In this document: in pieces, positions 25,265-38,300 of the stretch | Numbering within the stretch: the stretch's first letter is position 1 | Layout: each line of letters opens with the position of its first letter | From: Myoxocephalus aenaeus | Lineage: Eukaryota > Chordata > Actinopteri > Perciformes > Cottidae | Assembly: GCA_038501785.1 (NCBI GenBank) | Contig: JBAMJR010000024.1 | Coordinates: 2,424,501-2,488,500, forward strand | Reading direction: 5' to 3' | Length of the DNA stretch: 64,000 bases | The notes under the pieces: model-generated | What the model saw: only the letters and a program-made list of their open reading frames with translations | The model's database searches: none | What the model was told of the DNA's origin: nothing | Made by a program: the position numbers and the translations under genes

Positions 25265-28200
25265 ACTGGTGGAAGCGATGGCAAGTAGAGCTTGGCTAGC
25301 TTTGGTTTGACGGGAGAATGGCGCGGGAGAGCGGTTTGAAACTCAGCCCGGTCAAGGGGAAACTGGGGGCTTTGTGTGAATTGAGTCAAGAGTCTGTACT
25401 CTTAGAAATGTGGCGTATTACGCGCACGACTCAGCGAACTAGCTTGTGTTGCTAACGCATAGCTAGCATGCTAGGCAATGTTAACTATGCAAGTGCGTTG
25501 GTTAAGCTAGCATCACGCTGGCTCTAAAGGAAGACACCGAAAATGAATGATGGGACCATAAAAAACACTCGGGGGTTTGCTGCTAGCATGCTCTTCGGCT
25601 CGGTACTATTCGACGTCATTCGGCTCATAATGATGTCTCTGTAGTTAGCTGGTTAGTTTATGAAGCTGTGCACCTGTCAAAAGGTCCAGTTGCCATGATT
25701 GAATGCCGACAGCCCAGTCTGTAGGAAGCTAGCCAGCCGATTAGCGCAGCCTATATTGTTCAAGTGAGGCTGCTAAAATGTCAACTTTATGGCTGCATTT
25801 CTGCACTGTACGTCCATCAGGATCCTAACGGACAGCTGCGTTATGCGAATGTAATCTAGACACAGCAATTGTGCAACTGGTGCCCAACTCGACCACGTCG
25901 CACAAAGCTAAAGCATGAAACGTTTAACACGGCTCGTTTTTTCTTCTTCTAGTAACAACAACAGTCCGTATTGTGTCCATTCAAAGAGAAAACATCTGTG
26001 CCTATTACGGTTTGTGTTACGTATATGGTTTAATTGTCGCTGCTGCACAAACGAGTTCACCCCGTGATCGACCGACAGCCGATACAAATAAGATGTAACG
26101 GGGGATACTTGCTAATCATGATGTCCATCAGTTATTAACCATAATTAAAGTCAAGTTTGGCAGACGATGGTTGGTATTATATTTAAGGTGTATTCTACCT
26201 CATGGGACAACGGACTTTGGTATACATGTACACATTCTGCAAGCCAAAATATACCTGTCTCTTAAAAAAAAACACAATCCAAATATACTTGTATATTAAG
26301 ATGTATATACTTAAACGCTGTTCAAGGTGGTCATGCCTTTTGCTTTTCAGGCTTGCTTGGACCTTGTTGTCTATGTAGTTTATGTGTGCCTAACTTCTGA
26401 AGTGTGTATGAAATGCAGAGGTGCAGTCATACATGTTAACTGCTGCTGCAGAGTTTGTTTAATGGTACCTACATTTCTTTAATCTCGGGGTAATAATGCA
26501 AGTGCTCAGAATAAGGAGCAATGTGACTTCTACTATATCTGACTAATGACTAGGCAGGTTTAAGTGACTCAGGACAGAAGCTAATTTTAGCAAGAATCAA
26601 ATAGTTTGAGACACTGTTATGTCAAGTTAAATGCTTCATTTTAATTGTAAATATTTGTGTGGAGCCTATCGTGGGCATCATCGGTTAATACCGAGTACTG
26701 ATCCGATACCAGTGTTTCATTAATAAGCCGTGTGCTTCACTGTGGAAGTGACTGAGATCATTCATTTATGTCAAGAAAAATCAGGCTTGACTTAACCATT
26801 GCCTTTCTTGCTTTGTAAAACATAATGTGAATATATTTACTGAGTTATCATTTACCATTGAAATAATACATTGTACAACAACTTGGTTAAAAATGAACAG
26901 GAATTGCTATTCAAGTGTAAAGACTTTTTAATTCAGCAACAATTTGGTCAAAACTTAAACGGGAATACAAATTCCAATGTGTAATGTATACAGTATAAAA
27001 CAAATAATTTAATTCGATAGATCTGTCCCATTGTTATCGATACTTGATCCAGCTATTTGAGTCAATATTGGCCCGATCTTACCGGTGCATCCCTAAAATT
27101 CACAGAATATTAACACTGATATACTGGAATGTATTTTCCACCTTTTGGTTATATACTTAGACAGGGATTTCCCCTGACAGCAAGTAATACCTTTAGAGAA
27201 TCTGACTAAATATCTTCAGAAAAGAAGTCAGAAGTTTAGTTTTGCATTTTGATCAAGTATCAATACCCCTTGGATTTGGACATGGCTCTTCTAATGCATT
27301 GTCACCCAAATCTTCCCTCTTTACATACTTCATTGTCCCAGTATTGTGTTTCTAATGTTTTTTGTCTTGTCCTCCCTCTAGAACATGGTCAAAAGTTTCC
27401 GGGTCTCAGACCTGCAGACGCTGCTGGCCTCGATGGGCCGTAGCAAAAGTGGGCTGAAACAGGACCTGGTGGGGCGTGCACTGAGGCTAGTGCAGACCGA
27501 ATACAGCCCAGAGCTTCTGAAGAACGTCAGGCAGCTCTACGAGTCGCGCTTCCCCAAAACATCTGGCTGGCTTGCGGCACGACGTCCAGATGGCGTCCCA
27601 GTCGCCTACTCATCCCTTAGCTCTTCCCCCACTGCCACCTCTCAGGGCGCAGACTACCTCAACGGCATTTCCAAACCAGTCTCCACACCTGCAACCGAGG
27701 TCAAGCTGGTGCCACTGCCCTTTTACCAAACTTTGGAGACACTGTTGTTACCAACAGAGCTAAGTGAGTGGATATAGCATGATGTTTCTGTATCCTTGTA
27801 TTTACATACATTGTGTATATATGCATATGTTATGTCTACATACTGTGCTGTCTTTGTGATGGATTGTCTCAACATATTTACAGTTGCCCAGAACAATGAG
27901 AAACTGCAGGACAGTCAATGCATATTTGAGTTAACACCGAACCAAGCAGACCAGATCAGAAATGCAAGGTAAGGAAATCCAAACTTTCTCCTCAGATCTG
28001 AATTGTTAAAATTAGCTTCATTTACAAACTCTGTAACTAATTCTCATTTCTATTTGTGACCTTTTTACTCTCAAAGTGAGCTTCGTCCAGGAATGAGATC
28101 AATCCAAGTGGTTCTGAGGTACGTTCCCTCTATAACCCATTGAAACATATTTCACTATTTCTTTCATTTGCCTAGAATGTGCAGGTTCTGCCGGTGACTG

Positions 28201-31200
28201 TGCTGTTAATCAGTCATACTCCCTCAAATGATCAAGGGAAAAATTGAAGTGTTAACTTTTTTTTCTTTAAATTTGAAGTATCTGACTCAAAGACTTGACT
28301 GATAAAGATTCAGGCGTGTTGATTGGCTGAACAGTCAGACATTCTTATGACGCTAAACTTTTTCTCTCTGTTGCAGAATCTGTTACACAGACTCCATTGG
28401 TGTCCAGGAAGACCAGTATCCTCCCAACATTGCTGTCAAAGTTAACCAGTCATACTGTCATGTGCCGGTGAGTTAAACGACGTCTCGGAGACACAAGTTT
28501 GGCTATTCCTCTGCTTGTGTTGAATAATTTCCTCAGTCATGCCTGTAAGTCGTTTATTTTGGAATACAGTCAGTCACTACTTTGGGTGTCAACTGCCACA
28601 GCCAAACTAGGGTCATAATATATGGTAGTGATGAATTAGCCAACCTAATGCAGGTAGGTGTTAAATAAAGCAAGAATAAATAATATCCAGGTACAGAAAG
28701 TGTTGGAGCCAGCCTAAAGGCATCAACTCGCTGGCAAAACTTCAGCTGGAAACTCTCCATCTGGCAGTCTGTTCAAACTATTCATGTGGCTGGGGGAAAC
28801 TAAAACATCCCAGATAAGCGTTTGCTGTTGCATTGTGGTGTTCACGATGTGTGTAGTTATAAAATCAAACTGGAAAGATAACATTCACAGACAATTTCAG
28901 TTGAATAGTTGAACCATATCACTTAGTAGCTGCAACAAAGATAAAGTTGAGACACAGAAAAGTGATTAGTTGTGGTTTTGATGCTATATATTTGTGTAAT
29001 AAACTACTCAAAGTTGGCCAACATTAAAATATTAGTTGCTGCCAGTAAGAAAGCCGTCGTAAGGAGATGGTATCTCCAACTGGATTGAATATCGTAAATT
29101 AAGATAAAATATGGAAAGACTAGCTTTCTCTCTTGAGTCTTTGTATTGATGAATTTGTTAAATATTGGACAACATTGCCACCTATGATAAGCGGTGTAAC
29201 TGTGCTGATTAGAACCAAAGACACCCCCATACCTCTAACAGGTGCCGAGCTAAAAAGAGTTTTCCTCAGTCACATATAATCAAGTATTAATTTCAAAAGC
29301 TACTTTGTTTGGTATGAATTAGATATACATAAGTAGATAAATTACCACCGAGAAGCACATACTGAGGAGAATACAAAAACACTGAAAGAGTGGCTGTAAT
29401 CTCATGCACTGAGCTCAGCACTCCTTCAGTTTTGCTCCAGTAAGAGAACTGAGCTCCAACTTCTATTTTAACTATTTGCAATCAAACAGCTTCTTGTCTT
29501 TTCACTTTTCTAATTTTAGTGCTTCACGGTTTAAAAAGTGATGGCACAACTAACAATCACGAGCCCAGTTCGTCTTTTACACTGTAACTCAGGCCTTCAG
29601 AGGGAATGATGATGTATGTTATGTCAACAAATTACTCAAAAACAATTTGATTTTAAGATGATCAAATCAAAGAATCTCAAATCAAAACCCACCTCTTCAG
29701 AAATGCTTTTAATGTGATTGTGCGCTGATGTTTTTATTGTATAGCTGATTTTAAACAAGTGTCTGAGTATTTTGAAAAGTGCTATATAAATCAAATGTAT
29801 TATTATGATTATATTGAATCATTTACATAATTCATTGGTATTTGTGTGTTTACAGGGCTATTACCCCTCTAATAAACCTGGTGTGGAGCCCCGCCGTCCT
29901 TGTCGTCCTGTAAACATCACTCCCTGGTTGCATCTCTCCAGTGCCACCAACAGAGTCACTGTCACCTGGGGAAACTTTGGCAAGGTCAGAGTCCAATGCT
30001 GAATATTTCATATATCCCTATTTTGACGTAGCTTAGGGTTGTGGTGGTGCGCCGACGCAAGCTTGGACATGCAATTCTTTCTTGTGCTTCATTGGCTAGT
30101 CGTACATGGTGTAAATAAAGCTCCTGACGGCCAAGAGCTGCAATACTTTTCCTAGCGTTTTGATCTAGATAAGCAGCTATTCTACAAATAGTATAAAAGC
30201 CTGTATGTACCGATATTGAAATAGTATCTTCACCTGTCTCCCCTCTGTTCCGCTCTGTTTCTGTGTATTGAGAGGATGAGCCCCGCACTTGTTGAAACAC
30301 TGGAGCAGAGGCGGCTCATAACTGCTGCTGCAGAATGAATAGAGTGGAAACACTGATTAGTGTAGCCTGATCTTTATCTGCAAATCTACAGTAAAAAGTA
30401 TGAATGTCAATGTTATAAACAAAGCCAAACTATTTGTACATCCCTAAATTCTAAAGTTCTGTGAAAGGGAAAATGTGGATGTCCAATACATCCTGATGGC
30501 AAATTTAGTCCACTGAAGAAATTAATTCCCCAGTGCCTTCTATATAGACTATATAAAAGCTGATTTCTCTTGCCACGCTGGCCGTGCCTACATGTACCAG
30601 GATGCATTGTGCACGAGCAGCACGTTAACTACCCGACACAAGCTCTCTTTTAGTCTGATAAACAAACTAAACTCACAAAATGTCAAAGGAAATATTCTTT
30701 CACCTAAACGAAAAAATACGATCGTGCACCTTCTGAATTCTAGTTTCTCTCTTTCCCTGATCTAAGAATAGCTTAATTGCCTCCTAAAGTCATTGTAAAA
30801 CAATATTCCAAACAAACAAAATAAAACTCACCGCTGTTCCAACAATCAGCAACTCCTTAAATCCTTAATTCACTGAATATCTACGTCTCTATGCGTTTCC
30901 CCCCCCCCATGTTTTTTTTCTCTCCCGTGCCAGCTGCCCGCTGAGCAGCTGCTCCGTTGCAGCAGCTTGTTGGCGGTTCCTTTTCTTTCTTCGAAGGAAG
31001 ACTTATTACATTATCAAATTACAATCACAAAAACCGCACTGCTGCTGGTCTTGGTTGCCTTTCTCCAGTTTATCTTCGGGATTCTGAAGAAGGTCTCCAG
31101 CAGACTTCTGCCCGAGCGAGGAGGGAAACCTTCGTCCATAGTAACGCACGGCTCGCTCTCTCCGGGTTCTCGTCGGTGACGGCATCCAACGAAAACTTCC

Positions 31201-34200
31201 CACGCTGACATTAAGTGCAGCAGGATGACTCCATTTCTGTCCGCATCTGCGGTCAATCTGAGCAAAGGCCCTACCTGTCGTCGTTCGGTCTGGGCAGCTC
31301 AGGTTCTGGAAGGTCCTCCTCAACCATGTCCTCCCTGCTGCTGCAGCCTCTCTCGGGCTAAATATCTGAGTCAGCCAAAACGGCGTTAAAAAGTACCCTT
31401 TAAACCAGTGGTTCTTAACCTTATTGGAGGTACTGAACCCTGCAAGCTTCATCAGTGCATTCACCGAACCCTTCGTAATTGGAAAAATAAAATGATTTCT
31501 TCGAAACATAGGTATATATTTTGTTAGTGCACAAAATGAACCATGCATCAGTTGCACACAAAATCACTGTGTTCAAAGAACAAAATCAACAAAACATGAA
31601 TTTCACACAAAAACATAACTCAATGAATATTTACTGCAAATCAATGTGACGAAAAGAAGAAAAAGTGTGTGTTGCGGCACGACATTGCTAGTGTGAACCG
31701 GACTATACTGTGTGTGTGTGTGTCTTGACCCCTGAGAGTGACTCACCGAACCCCTGGGGTTCGATCGAAGCCAGGTTAAGAACCACTGCTTTCGCTGTGA
31801 GAAACAAGCAGCTTGGAGTACAAGGACGTTTTTGAACGGCATTCAAACAGCTAACAAAGCTGAAGTAGCACTCTGTAGTTCTTCCTTGCATCACTGGCTG
31901 CAGGAAGAACATATTTTGCAGCTGCGCCCCAGAGACGCAGAACATCGTCAAGAGCTGCAGGTGTTTGTCACACTGGATCCCTAACTCCGATAGATGGAGA
32001 TAAGGTTGGAAATATGCAATGAGTCCTATTTGTACTAAAGCCTAAAACTATTTATTTAATGTGCTCCCAGTGTTTAGGGAATTATAACAAAGATCCCAGA
32101 GATGGTGAACATTCTTTAATAGAAATAATTTGCTGTGTTTGCCTTTTTGATTCTTCAAACTCGAGCTTCTTCAAGCTAAGAACAGTGAACCCAAATAGAT
32201 TTCTTTAAGTATTTTTTGTGGGTTCAAGTTTTTTTATTTTGTCTTTTAAAATGTGGATTAAAGTTCACTTTACTTGTATCAGTGTTCATTTTGGCAGCTA
32301 TTTTAATTTAGTCTTAGTCAGTAGACAAAATGCTTATTAGTTGCATTTTTTATAGTTTGTCAACTCAAAACATTGCAGTTGCCAATAAGGCATGACATTG
32401 TTTTTTCTCAACACCTTTTTACTGTTTCAGATGTCCTTTTTCATGTCCAGCCAAATTATTATTTTTTGTTTACTTATTTCACACATATTTTATCTTGTCA
32501 TTATATGATGAAAAACAGGGGTTTAAAAATACAATTTAATAATCACTGGGAGCTATTTAATATTTCTACGTAGATCCCCCCTCCTTCTCCTCCTGCAGCT
32601 GCTCAGTTGGGAGATTGAAAATGTCTATAAAATAAATAAAAAAACAGGTCCTAGACTTGCCACATTTAAAAGCCAACTCGATAAATTAAGCGTTTAATTT
32701 CGATCAAATTGTTGGAACATTTGGAAAGGCTATAACCAAGATGGTTTGGGCGAGTTTTATTTTGTTACTGTCCAGTTAGAACAAATTGTTTTACAATGCT
32801 TCGCTTCCACCCGGCCTGTTATGGTCAACGTTGGTGTTTTAATGACGTCGGTGCTTTAGTCACGGGGGGGAAAAGTCGTTGACAAACGTATTTTGTTATG
32901 GCTTTAGTTAACAAAATTGACCCTGGTGCGTATGCTCTATTTGAGATTGGTTGCCTTTTTTGAGATGTGTGCTCACAACCTGTGACTCTGTGTTTTCAGC
33001 GGTACTCTGTGGCGGTGTATTTAGTGAGGGTTTTCACTGCAGCAGACCTCTTCAGCCAACTCAAACTCTGCTCGGTGGAGAGTGCAGAACGCTGTCGTGA
33101 ACGCAGTAAGTGCTTCCTTTGTACTTTGTTTTTGCAACTGTGACGCAGAAATGGAAAACTACACTAAAAAGAAGTCAAAATCTCAAACCGTTTGTTAGCA
33201 CTGTTTTAGTAGGGCTCTCTAATTTAATATATTATAATATATTGTCCGATTACACTATGACGCCTCATGATATTTTGTCTCCCATTCATCAATAGTCCAA
33301 GACAAACTACGTTTTGATCCAGAGAGTGAAATTGCTACAACGGGCCTCCGGGTGTCTCTCATCTGTCCAGTGAGTATAAATGTCTTCAATGTCCTGCACA
33401 TTTTTATATTTCAGTTGTTCTGAGGCCAGTTTGTCCTTCTGTGAAGCTTGATTGCTGTAACATGCTCTTTCTTTCTCTCTCTTCTTCTCTCTCTCCCACT
33501 TCCAGCTGGTGAAGATGCGGCTCGGTGTGCCATGTCGAGTTTTAACTTGCGCTCATCTTCAGTGTTTCGACGCAGTCTTCTTCCTGCAGATGAATGAGAA
33601 GAAGCCCACATGGACTTGCCCAGTCTGTGACAAGCCCGCCCCCTTTGAGCTGCTTACTATTGATGGGTAAGGAGACCGAAGCACGCTCTGACTTGTCCCA
33701 TCTTCCACTCGATAAATTCAGAAAAAATCCACTTTTGTGTAACTCTAGCTCTGTGTATTGAAGCCCGATAGGGGGAAACTCTTCCAGCTGCACAGACGTT
33801 GGGGCAGTTTAAGGACTCTTGATAAAAGTTGCACCAGCCTACTAGGTTTACATTTTAACTGCTTTGAATGTTTTGCATGACATGAGAATAAGTACTTTAC
33901 GAGTTCAAAGTCTATGCCAAAATGTGACGGTACTTGTTTTTCTACAAGATTAGAGCTTGAGACTAACTACCATTGTCACAGGGACGATAGAACATTTCCC
34001 TGATGATTCTACATTGTGAACAACAAATCCTTTTTGATGTTTGCTGTTAGAAGCCAGTAGGCATCACAGTCCAGCTTGGCTAAATAAACAAAGCTAACGT
34101 TCGGAGATTGCATTGAGTTATATTATGTCAAATTTAGTTATTGGGGAGAAACATGAGGCGGCTCATTCACAAAAACAGTATACAGATGGTAATAAAGGAG

Positions 34201-35324
34201 CGTATGTTGAAGTACAGGAAAATGATTGTACTGTTTTACCGTGGTATCGAGAATAGTGGATAGAGTATTGTAGATACCAAATGTGAATTGCTCCATTAAG
34301 CTAGAGGTACAACATGTTCATCTATAATAGGCACGCAGTGTTTCTACTAATGAGGACTACATTTGAACACATCAGAGTAGCAGAAAATGAACCTGCAGTC
34401 CATTCAATATACAAGAATCATGATGAAACCATTACAACCATTTGGGCATGTAGCAACTTTCACAGACACTCCCTTATTTTCAGGAACACTGAAAGCATTG
34501 TGTTACAGTTTGGCCATGAAGTATATTTGCATTCCTTATTAAATTAAGCTTGTGTGAAAGTCCCTTCTTTAACTCGTCTGTCTGGGTTTGTCTTTTAGCA
34601 GCCTCGTCTAGTGTGGGGTTTTGAGGAAGACGATTATAGAATTAATACAGTTTAGACTTTAATCATATTTTGTTATTTAATGAAACTGGTCCAGACCGGA
34701 TCTGCAGAAAAGGATTCAACCCATGCAGATATCTGCTTTGCTCCTGTATTTGTTTTTGAATGGAGTATTTTCTCTTTGTTTAGTGAGGCGATTCTAAACG
34801 GCATCTTGTATTTCAGGCTGCTAACCGAGATTCTGAAGGAGACGAGTGAGGACATTGAGGAGCTTGAGTACTTAACCGACGGATCCTGGCGACCCATCAA
34901 AGATGAAAAGGAGAGGGACAGAGACAGAGAACGCAGCGACTCACCAGATTATCCTGTTGTTGATATATGTAAGTGTCAAATCCAGTTTTTTTTTTTTGTA
35001 CATTAGTTTGCTGGTGTAAATCTTTACGCAATCAGTATTAACATAGCCTTGATGTGTGCAGGCATTCCTGAGGCAAACGGTCATTCACCGGCCCACAGCA
35101 GCACCAGCCAGACGGGCAAATCTGGAAGCGGCTCTGTGGGGATGGCAGGAGGACCTGCGGCACCGGGAGGAGGCGCAGTGGTAGATCTGACTCTTGACTC
35201 CTCCTCTGAGGAGGAAGGGGGCGTGGAAGGAGGAGACAGCGAGGACACTGAGGACAGCGCCGACAGTCCGGCCCCGAAGAGGGGCCGATACAACTACGAC
35301 AAGGACCTGGTCACTGCCTACTGA
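25254..35324 (+). CDS. pias4: E3 SUMO-protein ligase PIAS4 (11 coding exons)
   Basis: This nuclear SUMO E3 ligase and transcriptional co-regulator acts with UBC9 and restrains STAT, SMAD and other transcription factors. Coding exons: 25254-25280, 27382-27763, 27884-27968, 28077-28118, 28377-28467, 29856-29984, 33000-33105, 33296-33369, 33506-33666, 34817-34968, 35062-35324. Together they total 1512 nt, or 503 aa plus stop; human PIAS4 has 510. In order there is a SAP domain (residues 12-46, with LQTLL at 20-24), the PINIT domain (motif variant PVNIT at 227-231), the SP-RING (zinc ligands C327, H329, C350, C353 in TCAHLQCFD and CPVCDKP), and the SUMO-interaction motif VVDLTL at 456-461 followed by an acidic serine run. 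The N-terminus MAAELVEA matches human PIAS4. Intron 1 has a GC donor (ATG|GCAAGT); all other introns are GT..AG. Teleosts may carry two copies (a/b), which I cannot distinguish. Exon 1 carries its start inside a YY1-type motif. Confidence 0.95.
25281..27381 (+). other. pias4 intron 1 (GC-AG)
   Basis: The intron begins GCAAGT and ends CTCTAG. Its first 500 bp carry repeated GCTAGC/GCTAAC words, as in the first intron of map2k2. A degenerate transposon remnant lies at 26665-27097. No coding exon was recognised inside. Confidence 0.75.
26665..27097. mobile_element. Degenerate hAT-type MITE remnant
   Basis: The right end reads, on the minus strand, TAGGGATGCACCGGTAAG, resembling the TAGGGATGCACCGAT terminus of common teleost hAT MITEs. 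The left end (GGGCATCATCGGTTAATACCGAG) is a diverged inverted counterpart. Internal GATCCGATACCAG and TTATCGATACTTGATCC words are typical of these repeats. Boundaries are approximate because the ends are diverged. Confidence 0.5.
28468..29855 (+). other. pias4 intron 5
   Basis: This intron holds no recognised gene. Its 3' end contains a LINE/SINE-type tail (see 29664-29811). The rest is ordinary AT-rich intron sequence. Confidence 0.7.
29664..29811 (+). repeat. LINE/SINE-type 3' end with (ATT)n tail
   Basis: The segment has the familiar teleost 3'-end pattern: an ACCCACCTCTTCAGAAATGC block, then an AAGTGCTATATAAAT motif, then a short ATTATT tail. I recognise the pattern from non-LTR retroposon ends but cannot name the family without a repeat library. 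Confidence 0.5.
31014..31139 (-). other. Unrecognised antisense small ORF (41 aa)
   Basis: On the minus strand, inside pias4 intron 6, a 41-codon frame starts at an ATG in strong context (A at -3, G at +4). It begins MDEGFPPRSGRSLLETFF and ends with a short hydrophobic stretch. The surrounding 450 bp are GC-richer than the rest of the intron, and upstream on the same strand there is a possible splice donor (CAG|GTAGGG near 31275). The plus-strand reading of the same DNA also encodes a hydrophobic segment, so the coding strand, if any, is uncertain. I do not recognise the peptide, and it may be chance or a retrocopy fragment. Confidence 0.2.
31406..31788. mobile_element. hAT (Charlie-like) MITE, 383 bp
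   Basis: The terminal inverted repeats are CAGTGGTTCTTAACCT at the left end and the reverse complement AGGTTAAGAACCACTG at the right end, 16 of 16 bases. The CAGTGGTTCT-type terminus is characteristic of hAT-Charlie elements. The flanks share only CTTT, so an 8-bp target duplication has decayed or is not exact. No transposase is encoded, so the element is non-autonomous. Confidence 0.8.
33667..34816 (+). other. pias4 intron 9
   Basis: This 1.15-kb intron runs between the SP-RING exon and the exon starting LLTEILKE. It is AT-rich with no recognised element or gene. Confidence 0.7.
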
Positions 35325-38300
35325 CCCCACAGCTCTGTCCCCTCGTAGACTGACACACACACACAGAGACCGAGAGGCAGGGGGCTAAAAGGACAGGAAC
35401 ACAGGAATCCACTAGATGCAACGACCCTCCCTAATGCCCAAACGTCGGAGCCTTTTAGCAGCTCTCTGGTTTGTATCCAGTCAAAATAAACACACTCAAA
35501 CAAGCACTGTTAAATCTTCAATCTAGAGGGATTAGGATTCCTCTCTGTACTGTACACCACTGGAAGCAACTCTAACTCCTTTTGGCCAACAGTCACCTTG
35601 CAGTGAATATCCGTACCGTCCTGCCTCTACTTAAAGAGAGCGACTGGATCGTGCACCACCCACCCCTTCCTTCCTCCTCTCTCCAGACTATTCCCTCTCT
35701 CCCACCTCATCTCTTTCTATTTGACTTGGAATTACAGGCTCTTTTAGCCATGGGCGTTCAATGTGTGCGTCTTTTGATTTTTGTCACATTTGTGATGAAC
35801 AGGCAAGTTGAAAATGGAGGCTCCTCAGCGGTTTTTGGTAAAAGGTCAAAAACAACGAATGGAAAAGAGCATTGCAAATTTGTGGGAGGACAAGGCAGAG
35901 ATATCTGGAGTGTGATGCAAATTAAAACCTCTCCCATTGTCTTTATTTCTTTCTTCAGAGTATGAATTAAAAGCTTGAAAGGTTTTTTTCAGGAATTTAT
36001 CCTTTTTTTTTTTATTATGAAAGGGCAGATCACAATACTGGCCTCAATGTGTGACGCTTTCCATTTTTATTTTGTCCTTAGCTAAAGAGAACCTACCTCA
36101 GTCATAAAATCTTAGCAGACTGACCAGAGAGTAGCTGAGGAAGAAGTAGAGGAGAGAAGAATCGATGAGTCTTTCTGAAGCCAATTTTACACTGGATATT
36201 TTTTTTTTTTTCCTTTTTATTTTTATCTGTTTTATTCCATCGTCCCATACAGCTCTGTTCCCTCTGCAGCAACAGAATATTTGTTAAACGGTGAGAGTTT
36301 GTGGATAACCAAGCTAACAGTAGGTGTCAGTAATGGAACAAGTTGTGGGTGCAGTCTGTGAAACATAATTGCAGTTAATGCGCTGTAAAAGGATTTGTGA
36401 CGAGTGATGTATCGGCATTGCATATTAACGAAATGCATCAAATTTACTGTGCGGCGGCTGTGCCAAAGCAGATCTGTTTTGAGAATTCACTGACGGGAAC
36501 ATTAGATTTTGGTGCCTTCTTTTTGTTTTGTTGAGTGGTGAAGATTGGAGCCCATTATTTTAGGGCTAGCTGAACTGGCCAGCAAAAGGGGGTTTATTTC
36601 ATTGAGGATTTCTTTGGTGTTTTTCAAGTTGGAGAAATGGACAGAGAGGCAGAATACAATCTGTGGAAAATGACAGTTATGGAGCAGGAATCAGAAGTGC
36701 TGTCATTCCTTTGTTCCCCCACATTTCGATGTCCTCCTCTGGAAGTATCATCATATTTATTTAATAGCTTCACATTTTCTTCAGTTGTGTGTAATCCATT
36801 GACTTCGCATTTGGCTGTTCTGTGCCGACAGGAGCTGTTGGTTAGAGAAAGTGGGCCCCCTCTGCTGCTGTGGTTTGAGTGTTTATTTCAAGTTGGTCCA
36901 GGCTCATGGCTGTGCGCTTGTCGAACGCTCCCTTTTTCTTTTCCTCTGAATGAATCCGACCCGAGTCAAAGCACCGTTCAGAGGTCTTTGCTACGTTGGG
37001 TTCAACAAGCCTGACACAATGAAACTTAATCAAGTGTCAATAAGTGCAGTCCCACCACGCTTAAAGTAATTGATTGGATTACAAATGGTCTTGTCTGGAA
37101 CAAGTGGCGCCGCTTCAACCAATAATCCCCTCGGCCGCCTTTCTATGTAGATAAGGTCACATCTATTTGCTGGAAAAGAATCGGCCTTTAATTGCTACAT
37201 GCTGTAGGCTTACGACTAATATTCCTCTGCACTAGTATTGTCAGTATGTGATGGCTGCTCCACAAAGAAGGATACCCGGGCTGCATGTGGAGGCTTTAGG
37301 TTTTGTCTGCAGGAAGGTCATCAGTGTTTGCTTGAAGATGAGACAAGATGTTGCTGTGTTGCAAGCGCTGTTTGCACTTTCATCTACAACGTCATCCCAA
37401 CTTTAAGGCTTATTTATTTTAAAGCCCTCATGTAGTGCGTATTAACTAAGGACCCCTGCACCATTGTGATCAGTTCTTCTCAACAATCTCCCGGGGACAA
37501 GCGTAGAAGTGACTCGGATGAACTCCTCATTGTACGTTTTCCCCCATCTCATTATCCCCCTTTGTTACGGTTTGATCAGCACAGAATCTGGTTTTCTTTC
37601 GCCTCGCTCATAAGCACAGAGAAATGACATTGACACATCGATCCGGGCCTCGCTGTTCCAAGTGCATCCTCCGACAAGGTGGATGATTGGGAAAAGTAGG
37701 GAGTCAAATCTGGTCTTCCATTTTTCGCCTTCTTTTGACACTTTGACATGGTTTACAGAATCAATATACCGTTGAAGGGAAGAAAAAAAGGTTTGATAAT
37801 CCACACAAAATTGATTGACGGCACTTTGCCTGTAATACATCAGTCTGTCCCTGAAAAGGAAAATTCTATTGAAGGCGCTTTGAAGCTATATAATGTAAAG
37901 AACTCTAATACCTTTCTTTAACTAGGTAATTTGTATTTGTAAGTAACTGCTATACATATAAAAATTACATTGTTCACTTGTCTCTGTATAAAAGGTCATT
38001 ATTTGAGTGGATCCCCTAAACTTTTCTTTGCCTTATGGTTAAAGATGAGAGGTGAAGCAGGTTGCTTCTGTGGAACTGAGCCAGAAATGTTCGCAGGTTG
38101 TTTGGGAGCCAGAGAGCTGAGGGTCTGTTCCTTTTGTAGTGGCATCTCTTCTTCTTATAATAATGCATAAGGTAGCATGGGCAGAGGCTTACAATCCATG
38201 ATGTAAATGTTTTGTTTGTTGTGTTTTTTTATATGTTCATATTAAAAGACAATAAAATTAAAATAATATTTTATTAAGCCTTGAATCGCCTCCAGTTGTT

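Larger units (their letters stand above)
29985..32999 (+). other. pias4 intron 6 with GC-rich island and MITE
   Basis: This is the longest pias4 intron (about 3.0 kb). It contains a GC-rich, exon-like island (30930-31380) and, 25 bp beyond it, a hAT-type MITE (31406-31788). The remaining sequence is AT-rich and shows nothing coding. Confidence 0.7.

Noticed and set aside
31006..31557. 183-aa minus-strand frame across the GC-rich island and the hAT MITE
   Set aside because: It runs through the transposon terminus and has no recognisable domain; only the shorter sub-frame is kept as a low-confidence note.
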